From Gammaproteobacteria bacterium (GTDB lineage: Bacteria > Pseudomonadota > Gammaproteobacteria > Steroidobacterales > Foliamicaceae), in the NCBI GenBank assembly GCA_009845905.1, contig VXYS01000004.1, forward strand, positions 215,285 through 279,284: DNA of 64,000 nucleotides, given 5' to 3'. The notes under the pieces were generated by a model. That model made no database searches. It saw only the letters and a list, made by a program, of their open reading frames with translations, and was not told the origin of the DNA. Below are positions 53,627 through 61,158 of the stretch, piece after piece; position 1 is the first letter of the stretch, and every line of letters starts with the position of its first letter. The position numbers were made by a program, and so were the translations under genes.

Positions 53627-53756
53627 GGTTCTTTCGTGCCCCCTCTTTGGGTGGAGCGTCGGCGACAGCGAGCGTCGATGTCCCGACGCGAGCAAGCCGC
53701 CGAGCCCCATGGATGGGTTCATGCGTCTCCACCCAAAGAGGGGGCACGAAAGAACC
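53627..53756. repeat. Hairpin family 1, copy D: 30-bp perfect arms, conserved loop
   Basis: Arms at 53627-53656 and 53727-53756 match over all 30 bases; the loop is 70 bases. Read on the minus strand the loop starts ACGCATGAACCCATCC, then ATGGGGCTCGGCGGC, the same as copy B except one base, and ends GTCGCCGACG. The arms again are unlike the other copies. It lies between two convergent genes (RutD-like and MFS). Confidence 0.9.
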
Positions 53757-53795
53757 GAGGGACTCGCGGACTCGCGGACTCGCGCAGTATGCGAG

Positions 53796-55130
53796 CTATG
53801 CGGAAGCGTCGGCCAGTTGCGCCCGCAAGGGCCGCCATCCGGACAGCGTGAGCAGGCTGCCGATCGCCAGGAGAATCGGCACCGCGATCATCAGCGACCA
53901 CCCCACGGCGGCGTCGTCGGCGAACACCCGGTCGGTGAATTGCGCGACCAGCCAGGGCCCGCCGGCCTGGCCCAGAATGTTCGCAACCAGGAGGTAGAAC
54001 GCGACGAGCTGGGCGCGGAACTGCGGGGGCGAGACCATCGGCAGCGCCGCGACACCGCCGCCGAAGGGTACGGCGCCGAACAGCACGGCCGGCGCGAGCA
54101 ACGAGACAGCCACCATCGGATCGGACGCCAGGGGGATCGCCACGGCAAAGGGCATTGCCAGCAGCCCGCCGAAGGTGGAGGTCTTGAGATTGGCGTCGCG
54201 ATGGCCGCGCGCCTGCATCGCGTCCGTAAGCCAACCGCCCCCCACCACGCCTATCGTCGCGCATACGAGGAACACGAAGCCCTGGGCGTAGCCGATGTCT
54301 CCCGCCGACCAGCCATGTGTGCGAATGAAGTACGCCGGGATCCAGGCGCCCAGCGCGAACTGGGCCGCGGCCAGGAACGAAATGCCCGCATAGATCGACA
54401 GGAACAGGCGGCGGTTATTGCCGACATAGCGAATGGCCTCCAGAAAGCCGCGCCGATATTCCCGCGAGCTTTGCTGGCTGGAAGGCGCGCTGCGTCGGGG
54501 CGGCTCCCGCACCGACAGGAAGAACCAGATGGCGGCGGGAATGCCGGGCAAGGCGCCGATGATGAACACGGCCTGCCACAGGCGCAGCGGTCCGAAGAAC
54601 GGCAGCGAGATCCCATCGGCGGCCTGGATCGCATTGATGATGTAGCCGCCCACCATCAGCGCGATGCCGGAGCCGAAGAAGCTGGACGCGGTAAAGACGC
54701 TGACCGGCCGCGCCAGCCGCCTGGGCCTGAAGAAGTCGGCCAGCAGGGAGAAGCCGGCAGGCGTCAGCACCGCCTCGCCCACACCCACCATCATCCGCGC
54801 AAAGAAAAGCTGGGCATACGTCTGCGCCAGGCCGCAGCAGATGGCGGCGACCGTCCAGGCGCAGATTCCGACGGTGATCAGCAGGCGCCGATTGGTGCTG
54901 TCGGCGATTCGCCCGAGTGGAATCGCCACCAGTGCATAGAAAACCGCGAAGGCAAAGCCCTGCAGGAGGCTGATCTGGGTGTCGCTGACCGCCAGATCGG
55001 CCTTGATGTACTCCACCAGCAGGTTGATGATCTGCCGGTCGATGAACGCCACAACGCCGCACACGCACAGCACGAAGACCACGTACCAGCCATAGCCTTC
55101 CCCGGAAAGCCTGCCCTCGCGCGTGTTCAT
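53796..55130 (-). CDS. MFS transporter, Spinster-like
   Basis: This 444-residue MFS carrier has a first helix VVFVLCVCGVVAFIDRQIIN, the loop signature IPLGRIADSTNRR and helix 4 RMMVGVGEAVLTPAGFSLLA, the same features as the carrier at 9870. It shares ATGA with the stop of the PrpE-like synthetase upstream, so it may bring in the acid that the synthetase activates. The substrate is otherwise unknown. Confidence 0.88.
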   Translation of the reverse strand: MNTREGRLSGEGYGWYVVFVLCVCGVVAFIDRQIINLLVEYIKADLAVSDTQISLLQGFAFAVFYALVAIPLGRIADSTNRRLLITVGICAWTVAAICCGLAQTYAQLFFARMMVGVGEAVLTPAGFSLLADFFRPRRLARPVSVFTASSFFGSGIALMVGGYIINAIQAADGISLPFFGPLRLWQAVFIIGALPGIPAAIWFFLSVREPPRRSAPSSQQSSREYRRGFLEAIRYVGNNRRLFLSIYAGISFLAAAQFALGAWIPAYFIRTHGWSAGDIGYAQGFVFLVCATIGVVGGGWLTDAMQARGHRDANLKTSTFGGLLAMPFAVAIPLASDPMVAVSLLAPAVLFGAVPFGGGVAALPMVSPPQFRAQLVAFYLLVANILGQAGGPWLVAQFTDRVFADDAAVGWSLMIAVPILLAIGSLLTLSGWRPLRAQLADASA

Positions 55131-57016
55131 TCGGCGCGGATTCCGGCGCTCAGCAGGCTGGATTCGATTTCTCCCAGGATGGCGGGATCATCTATCGTGG
55201 CCGGAAACGCGTACTCCACGCCGTCGGCGATCTTCGCCAGCACTCCCCGCAGGACCTTCCCTGAGCGCGTCTTGGGCAATCGATCCACGACCAGGGCCTT
55301 GCGGAAGGCGGCGACCGGTCCGATATGCTCGCGGACCAGTGCGACGCACTCGCTCACGACATCTTCTTCCGCCCGGTCGATTCCGGACTTCAGGCACAGG
55401 AATCCCAGCGGCACCTGCCCCTTCAGCGCGTCGGCAATGCCGGTCACCGCGCATTCGGCCACGTCCGGGTGCATCGCCAGCACTTCCTCGAGCGCGCCGG
55501 TGGAAAGGCGGTGGCCGGCCACGTTGATGACATCGTCGGTCCGGGTCATCACGTAGAGATAACCTTCGGCGTCCATATAACCGGCGTCGCCGGTCGTATA
55601 GCAGCCGTCGAAGTCGCCCAGGTAGGTTTCCCGAAACCGGTCGTCAGCCTGCCAAAGAGTCGGAAGAGCGCCCGGCGGCAGCGGCAGGCGGCAGACGATG
55701 GAGCCCGTTTCGCCGGCCGGCACTTCGGCGCCGTTCTCGTCCAGCACCCGCACGTCCCAGCCCGGAAGCGCCTTGCCGGCGGATCCGGCCTTCACCTCGA
55801 ACAGGCCCTCGCCCAAGAGGTTCCCGGCCACCGCCCATCCGGTCTCGGTCTGCCACCAGTGGTCGATGACCGGCACGCCGAGCACCTTGCCGGACCAATC
55901 GAGCGTGTCCGGGTCGCAGCGCTCGCCGGCGAGGAACAGCGCGCGCAACGTCCCCAGGTCGTACCGCTTCGCGTGTTCGAGCGCCGGATCCTCGCGCTTG
56001 ATGGCGCGAATCGCCGTTGGCGCGGTAAACAACGCATTGACTCCATGCTGGCCGATGACGCGCCAGAAGGCGCCGGCATCGGGCGTACCCACCGGCTTGC
56101 CTTCGTAAAGAATGGACGTGGCGCCGGCCAGCAGGGGGCCGTAAACGATGTAGGAATGCCCGACGACCCAGCCGATATCCGACGCCGCCCAGAATACGTC
56201 GCCCGGCGAAATTCCGTATAGCGCCTTCATCGACCAGTGCAACGCAACGGCGTGTCCGCCGTTGTCGCGCACGATCCCCTTCGGCTGCCCGGTCGTGCCG
56301 GAGGTGTAGAGGATATAAAGCGGATCGGTCGCGTGCACCGGCACGCAGTCGGCGGGCTTCGCATCACGCAGGAATTCCTTCCAGTCCACGTCGCGCGCAG
56401 GCTTCAGTTCCGCCCGCAATTCCGGTCGCTGCAGGAGCACGACGAGTTCTGGCGAATGATCGGTCTGGCCCAGCGCGTCATCGAGCAGCGGCTTGTACGC
56501 CACGACGCGATTGGGCTCCAGGCCGCAACTGGCGGTGAGGATCAGTTTCGGCCGGGCCTGGGAAATCCGGGTGGCCAGCTCGCGGGCGGCGAAACCACCG
56601 AACACCACCGAATGGATCACGCCAAGCCGCGCGCAGGCCAGCATCGCCATCACCGACTCCGGGACCATCGGCATGTAGATCAGCGCCCGGTCGCCGCGCC
56701 TGAGTCCCGCCGCCTGCATTGCGCCGGCCAGTTCCGCCACTTGGTCGCGAAGTTCGGCATAGCTGAACCGGCGCACCGCACCGGTCATCGCGCTGTCGTA
56801 GATCAGCGCCGTTCTGTCCGCCGCCGCGGAATCCGCATGCCGATCCAGGGCGTTGTAGCAGGTATTCAGGACGCCCCCCGTGAACCAGCGGCCCGAAGGC
56901 GCCTCGGTGTCGAGGACCTGAAGTGCCGGGTCGCTCCACTCGATCCCTCGCGCCGCCTCGGCCCAGAACGACTCGGGATCGTTCGACCATAGCTTGCGAA
57001 CGCTGTCGTAGGACAT
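55127..57016 (-). CDS. prpE: PrpE-like acyl-CoA (propionyl-CoA) synthetase
   Basis: This 629-residue adenylate-forming enzyme makes acyl-CoA from a short carboxylic acid, ATP and CoA. It has the P-loop LYTSGTTGQPKGIVRDNGGH, IDHWWQTETGW, and the hinge and catalytic Lys region MTRTDDVINVAGHRLSTG ... LPKTRSGKVLRG. The blocks FWAEAARGIEWSDP, IHSVVFGGFAAREL and SDIGWVVGHSYIVYGPLLAG place it with PrpE/Acs3 rather than Acs. It is divergent from the serine hydrolase gene and coupled to an MFS carrier. No prpBCD genes are nearby, so the acid may not be propionate. Confidence 0.9.
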   Translation of the reverse strand: MSYDSVRKLWSNDPESFWAEAARGIEWSDPALQVLDTEAPSGRWFTGGVLNTCYNALDRHADSAAADRTALIYDSAMTGAVRRFSYAELRDQVAELAGAMQAAGLRRGDRALIYMPMVPESVMAMLACARLGVIHSVVFGGFAARELATRISQARPKLILTASCGLEPNRVVAYKPLLDDALGQTDHSPELVVLLQRPELRAELKPARDVDWKEFLRDAKPADCVPVHATDPLYILYTSGTTGQPKGIVRDNGGHAVALHWSMKALYGISPGDVFWAASDIGWVVGHSYIVYGPLLAGATSILYEGKPVGTPDAGAFWRVIGQHGVNALFTAPTAIRAIKREDPALEHAKRYDLGTLRALFLAGERCDPDTLDWSGKVLGVPVIDHWWQTETGWAVAGNLLGEGLFEVKAGSAGKALPGWDVRVLDENGAEVPAGETGSIVCRLPLPPGALPTLWQADDRFRETYLGDFDGCYTTGDAGYMDAEGYLYVMTRTDDVINVAGHRLSTGALEEVLAMHPDVAECAVTGIADALKGQVPLGFLCLKSGIDRAEEDVVSECVALVREHIGPVAAFRKALVVDRLPKTRSGKVLRGVLAKIADGVEYAFPATIDDPAILGEIESSLLSAGIRAE

Positions 57017-57095
57017 ATGCGGCTGCTCCCCTGTTCGGCGCCTGAAGCTTCCCGTTCAGACCGGCAGCCATTGTATGCGGGTCGCCTGAGGGGAA

Positions 57096-57101
57096 TATAC
57101 T
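57096..57101 (+). promoter_or_regulatory. Possible -10 box for the serine hydrolase gene
   Basis: TATACT lies eight bases before the GTG start at 57110. As with the mevalonate gene, use of this box would place the transcript start at or next to the start codon. Confidence 0.3.
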
Positions 57102-57109
57102 GCCGGCTC

Positions 57110-58405
57110 GTGGTCCTTTCCGTTCCATTCTGCCGCCTCCCGAGGGTGGCCTGCGCACTGGCCGTGCTGGCCCTGATCCCGGCGCTGCCGGCGGACGAGG
57201 CTATGGAGCCCCCGGCCTTCCGAAGCTACGCCGAGGAAGACGAGGCGCTGTACCGCAAGCGCTTCGAGGCGCTGACCGATCGCACCGGCGCCAGCGGCCT
57301 TGCCGCCTATGACCCGCTCAAGGATGTTCCCGGCGCCGTGGCCCCCGCGCCGCTCGAGATGGCGAAAACCCCGGGAATTTCGGCCGGGGCCCTGGAAACA
57401 TCCATTGAATACGCCCGCGCGATGAACAGCACCGCGTTGTTGATCTGGCTAGACGGAAAGCTGGAAGCAGAGAGCTATTTCGGCGGTGTCGCTGCCGAGT
57501 CGCTGCTGGTGTCACGCTCACTGGCCAAGCCGCTCTCGGTCATCGCGGTGGGCAGGGCGATGCAGGAGGGCCATATCGCCTCCCTGGACGAGCCGGCAGC
57601 GAACTATTTTCACGAGTGGCGGGAAACGCCCAGGGCCGAGATCACGATCCGGCATCTGCTGGGCATGCGCTCGGGCCTGAAGCCTCAGGCACCGGCGCCG
57701 GATATTGGCGACATCCTAAACCGCGCCTACCTGCATCCGCGCCATGACGAGGTCATCATCAACGACTATCCGCTCACCGACGAGCCGGGCAGCCGCTACG
57801 AATATTCCAATGCCAATTCCGAACTGGTCGCACCCCTGGTCGAACGCGCCACGGGGGTCGATTATGAGGACTGGGTTTCACAAGAAGTCCTGGCGCCCAT
57901 CGGGGCGGCCGGCGGACAGGTCTGGATGAACCGCGAAGGCGGCACGGCCCATGCGGGATGCTGCTGGCTGCTGCCGGCCGAATCGTGGTTGAGGCTGGCG
58001 ATTCTCCTGATCAATGACGGCGAGATGCGCGGGCGGCGCTTGCTGCCGGAGGGCTATGTGCGCGCGATGACCACCGCGGCGCCGCAGAACCCGCATGCGG
58101 GGCTGGGCGTTTATGTGGCCGGCGAGTACATCGCGGGCCGCGGTGCGGCCAATCCGGACCGGGACGTCGGCGAGACCCTGCACGGCGAGCCGTATCTGGC
58201 CCACGACCTGTTCCTGTTCGACGGCAACTCCAACCAGGTGATCTACATCGTTCCGTCGGCGCGCCTGATCGCAGCGCGGCTGGGCAACCGGCCTCCCGCC
58301 GATACCGAATGGGACAACGCCTACCTGATCAACGCCCTGCTGCGCGGGCTGGACGAGGACGTCCGCGCGGGACTGCGCTCGCAGCCCTTGCCCGCGCGTG
58401 ACTGA
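57110..58405 (+). CDS. Exported serine hydrolase of the beta-lactamase/PBP class C type
   Basis: This protein has about 431 residues. From GTG at 57110 a signal peptide (RVACALAVLALIPALPA) precedes a class C-like domain. The SxxK is SLAK (Ser137, Lys140 counted from this start), the YxN is YSN (Tyr232) in SRYEYSNANSEL, and HLLGMRSGLK follows the first motif, as in EstB-like esterases and penicillin-binding proteins. A third KTG-like box is not obvious. An in-frame ATG at 57017 touches the divergent prpE start and adds a non-signal leader, so it is less likely. Esterase, amidase or peptidase activity is possible. Confidence 0.85.
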   Translation: MVLSVPFCRLPRVACALAVLALIPALPADEAMEPPAFRSYAEEDEALYRKRFEALTDRTGASGLAAYDPLKDVPGAVAPAPLEMAKTPGISAGALETSIEYARAMNSTALLIWLDGKLEAESYFGGVAAESLLVSRSLAKPLSVIAVGRAMQEGHIASLDEPAANYFHEWRETPRAEITIRHLLGMRSGLKPQAPAPDIGDILNRAYLHPRHDEVIINDYPLTDEPGSRYEYSNANSELVAPLVERATGVDYEDWVSQEVLAPIGAAGGQVWMNREGGTAHAGCCWLLPAESWLRLAILLINDGEMRGRRLLPEGYVRAMTTAAPQNPHAGLGVYVAGEYIAGRGAANPDRDVGETLHGEPYLAHDLFLFDGNSNQVIYIVPSARLIAARLGNRPPADTEWDNAYLINALLRGLDEDVRAGLRSQPLPARD

Positions 58406-58406
58406 A

Positions 58407-59273
58407 TTACGTTACGGGACGCCCCATCGAGCTGAGCAATCGCCACTGCCCGTTCCCGTACACCCACACATGGATGTTCTCGTATCGCTGGTCCACCGCC
58501 TCGCCGTCGGGCATGCGGGTGCGGTGCGTGCTGAAGAAACTGATCGCGGTGTTTCCGTCAAAGCTGATGCCGTCCAGTTCCAGCGTCAACTCCTCCTGGT
58601 CCATGCCACGCATCTGCGCTACGCCTGCGCGTAATTCCTCGATTCCGGACGGAACGGACCAGCCGGGCGGCCAGCCCAGGTATTGCTCCGAAGCGTTGTC
58701 CACGTAGTACTGGATGTCGCCCTCGGCCCGGCCGGCAAAGATGGCCTGTTCTTTCGCCCAGATCTCCGCCCTGGCCTGCTCCTCGTCGTACGGGGGCGAT
58801 GCGGCCCGGCCAAGCGCGCCCAGCAGTTTCCAGTCGTCCCCTTCCCTGACCCAGCTGTGCGCGATCTGGAACCGCTGATTCACTGCCTCGCCGGTCGGCA
58901 GCCGGGTCCGGTGCGTGCTGTAGTAGATCACGGCCGCGTCACCGGATACGGCAATATCCTCGAATTTCAGCGTCAGTTCTTCGTGGACCTGCCCCTGCAC
59001 CCGGGATACGCCCGCGCGCAGCAGGTCCAGCCCCTCGGGGGCCTCCCAGTTCGGCGACCAGCCGACGTATTGCTCCGAGGCGTTATCGATATAGAACTGC
59101 GGATCGGCCCGCCTGCGCGCCGCATAGACCGCCTGTTCCTTGGCCCAGATGGCCTCTTTGGCGGCTGCCTTTGCGTCCGCCGCATCGCCCGGCGGGGATT
59201 CACCTGCGCAAGCGCCGAGCGACAACGCGAGAGCCACCGTCGCAAAACGTACGCATGCCGTGGACATGGTCAT
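58407..59273 (-). CDS. Lipoprotein with two tandem NTF2/SnoaL-like domains
   Basis: This 288-residue protein begins with a lipoprotein signal (FATVALALSLGAC, Cys22). It then has two copies of one domain: AIWAKEQAVYAARR ... DNASEQYVGWSPNWEAP ... STHRTRLPTGEAVNQRF, and EIWAKEQAIFAGRA ... DNASEQYLGWPPGWSVP ... STHRTRMPDGEAVDQRY. The domain looks like the DUF4440/SnoaL cone, with buried Trp and His, and is present once more in the neighbouring gene. It begins two bases after that gene's stop, so both are expressed together. A secreted enzyme or ligand-binding role cannot be told apart. Confidence 0.82.
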   Translation of the reverse strand: MTMSTACVRFATVALALSLGACAGESPPGDAADAKAAAKEAIWAKEQAVYAARRRADPQFYIDNASEQYVGWSPNWEAPEGLDLLRAGVSRVQGQVHEELTLKFEDIAVSGDAAVIYYSTHRTRLPTGEAVNQRFQIAHSWVREGDDWKLLGALGRAASPPYDEEQARAEIWAKEQAIFAGRAEGDIQYYVDNASEQYLGWPPGWSVPSGIEELRAGVAQMRGMDQEELTLELDGISFDGNTAISFFSTHRTRMPDGEAVDQRYENIHVWVYGNGQWRLLSSMGRPVT

Positions 59274-59274
59274 G

Positions 59275-59781
59275 CTATTCCTCCACATCGAAAGTTGGAT
59301 CCGGGGGCGCGGTCGCCACGCGGCCCAGCGCTCCCAGCAGTTTCCACTCGCCCTGTTCCCGCGCCCAGACATGGATGATGTGGAAGCGTTGATCCACTTC
59401 CTCGCCCGTAGGCATGCGGGTCCGGTGGGTGCTGTAGTAGATGATGCCCGTATTGCCGGAAAACGTGATATCGCCGAACTCCATCGCGAGCTCTTCCTGG
59501 TCCAGGCCGCGCATCAGTTCCACGCCCGCGCGCAACTGGTCGATCCCGGACGGCTTCGGCCAGCCGGGAGGCCAGCCCATGTAATGCTCCGAGGCGCTGT
59601 CCACGTAGAACTGCAGATCGCCGTCGCCGCGCGCCGCATAGATGGCCTGCTCCTTGGCCCAGATCTCGTCCGTGGCGGCTTCCCGGTCGTAATCGTCGGC
59701 GCCTGAAGGCTGTTGCGCGCAGGCGGCGACAAGCACTGCAAGCGCGAGGGCCGCCCCACGGCCCGCTGCAAGATTGGTCAC
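59275..59781 (-). CDS. Lipoprotein with one NTF2/SnoaL-like domain
   Basis: This 168-residue protein has a lipoprotein signal (ALALAVLVAAC, Cys21) and one domain closely matching those of the next gene: EIWAKEQAIYAARGDG, DSASEHYMGWPPGWPKP, YSTHRTRMPTGEEVDQRFHI and WKLLGALGRVA. It is the single-domain version of the doublet. The GTG start at 59781 has GGGGAGGA in the end of the cupin gene, three bases before which that gene stops. Likely operon: cupin, single-domain protein, double-domain protein. Function unknown. Confidence 0.82.
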   Translation of the reverse strand: MTNLAAGRGAALALAVLVAACAQQPSGADDYDREAATDEIWAKEQAIYAARGDGDLQFYVDSASEHYMGWPPGWPKPSGIDQLRAGVELMRGLDQEELAMEFGDITFSGNTGIIYYSTHRTRMPTGEEVDQRFHIIHVWAREQGEWKLLGALGRVATAPPDPTFDVEE

Positions 59782-59784
59782 TTT

Positions 59785-60300
59785 CTAATCCTCCCCTAGA
59801 GCGTTGCGATTGGCGGGCGGAACGAACCGCATCCATTCCATCAGTTCCTCCACGCCCTCCGGGCGCGGGAACGCATCGGGCATCGGCTCGCCACGCCGGC
59901 GCTTGCGGCCGATTCCGCGGAACCAGTGCTCCAACCCGGGGGGCAGGAACACCCAGAACAACTCCATATCCTCGTCTCCGGTGTTTTCGATGATGTGACG
60001 CGCGTAACGGCCGAAGAGAACGGTGCTGCCCACGGAAACCTCGTAATCGTTGCCCTCGATTTCGACCCGGCCGCTTCCCTTGTGGATGAAAATCAGTTCG
60101 TGGTTGCGCCGATGGCCATGTTCACGCACCTGACAGCCGGGAGGCAGTAACTGCGTGCCGACGGAGAAGCCGTCGTAGGGCGAATTGTCCGGCGTAAGCT
60201 TGAGATCGATATAGCCGCGCGAAGGCAAGGGCTGCCAGATCGACTCGCCCTCCTCGGGTCCGATCACCGCCCACCAAGGCTCGTTGTACCGTTCGTTCAT
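59785..60300 (-). CDS. Cupin-domain protein
   Basis: This 171-residue protein carries one cupin barrel. Motif 1 is REHGHRRNHELIFIHKGSG with a His/His/Glu set, and motif 2 is the region FGRYARHIIENTGDEDMELF with a further His. A metal centre is therefore plausible. The N-terminus WWAVIGPEEGESIWQPLP and the basic tail FRGIGRKRRRGEP have no known role. It is the first gene of the small unit with the two NTF2-like lipoproteins. Dioxygenase, isomerase and ligand-sensor roles are all possible. Confidence 0.85.
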   Translation of the reverse strand: MNERYNEPWWAVIGPEEGESIWQPLPSRGYIDLKLTPDNSPYDGFSVGTQLLPPGCQVREHGHRRNHELIFIHKGSGRVEIEGNDYEVSVGSTVLFGRYARHIIENTGDEDMELFWVFLPPGLEHWFRGIGRKRRRGEPMPDAFPRPEGVEELMEWMRFVPPANRNALGED

Positions 60301-60398
60301 CCCTCACCCATTCGCGAAATCCGGGCGCCCATCATACTGCCGGATGTCCGCCGCGGCTGATGGCAGAATGGCGCAGGTGGCACGCAATGGAACCTTAA

Positions 60399-61151
60399 AT
60401 GAACAGCAATTTTGCAAGACGGCAAATCCTGTCCATGGCCCTTGGGCTGATTCTGGCGACTCCGGTGCTTGCGCAGGACAGCGATAAGGTGCTCGTGGTG
60501 GGCGCCTCGGGCGGCACCGGCCGCTTCATCATCACCATGCTCGAGGAAAGTGGGTACGAAGTTGTGCCCACCAGCCGCAATCCCGAACGAGCGGCGGAAA
60601 CGGTGGGAGGCGACTTTGCCTGGCGGCAGATGGACCTGACCTCAACGGAAAGCGTGGACGGGGCCGTGCGGGACGTGGACTTCATTGTGACGGCGCACGG
60701 GGCAACCCAGGCGCAAGGTCCGAACGATCCGGAGCAGGTCGATTGGATCGGCACCCGTTATCTCATCGACGTGGCCGGAAAAATCGGCGTAAAGCACTAC
60801 GTGATGATCTCGGCAGCCAGCGCGGGAAACCCGGATGCGCCGTTGAACGAGAGATTCGGCAACGTCCTGGTATGGAAAGGACGCGCCGAGGACTACCTCC
60901 GCGAATCCGGCCTTGCCTATACGATCGTGCGCGGTCCGGGGCTCCGCGACAATCCCGGCGGGGAAAAGCCCATCGTCCTTGAACAGGGCGGTTCAGGCCG
61001 GCGCCTGATGGAACGCGAAGACCTCGCAACCGTCACGGTCGCCGTCCTGAACAACGAAGCCGCCATGGGAAAAACCTTCGTCGCCCGTAACGGCGACGAC
61101 GGCGCAAGCCCCGACCTGCAGGAGCAGCTCCGAAACCTGCTCCCGGATTGA
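60399..61151 (+). CDS. Exported atypical SDR (NAD(P)-binding) protein
   Basis: This 250-residue protein has an N-terminal signal (FARRQILSMALGLILATPVLA|Q), which carries twin arginines but not a full Tat consensus, then a Rossmann fold with VLVVGASGGTGRFIITML and TSRNPERAA. HYVMISAASAGNPDA and LAYTIVRGPGLRDNPGG are typical of the NmrA/atypical-SDR group. Such proteins act in the cytosol as NADP-dependent enzymes or sensors, so export is unexpected. It stands alone, convergent with the hydantoinase B gene. Confidence 0.8.
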   Translation: MNSNFARRQILSMALGLILATPVLAQDSDKVLVVGASGGTGRFIITMLEESGYEVVPTSRNPERAAETVGGDFAWRQMDLTSTESVDGAVRDVDFIVTAHGATQAQGPNDPEQVDWIGTRYLIDVAGKIGVKHYVMISAASAGNPDAPLNERFGNVLVWKGRAEDYLRESGLAYTIVRGPGLRDNPGGEKPIVLEQGGSGRRLMEREDLATVTVAVLNNEAAMGKTFVARNGDDGASPDLQEQLRNLLPD

Positions 61152-61158
61152 CGCCGGG

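Noticed and set aside
4554..53756. Family-1 hairpins as integron attC sites
   Set aside because: attC sites have short conserved R boxes and imperfect stems with extrahelical bases. These have perfect 28-31 base arms and no integrase or cassette array in the window.
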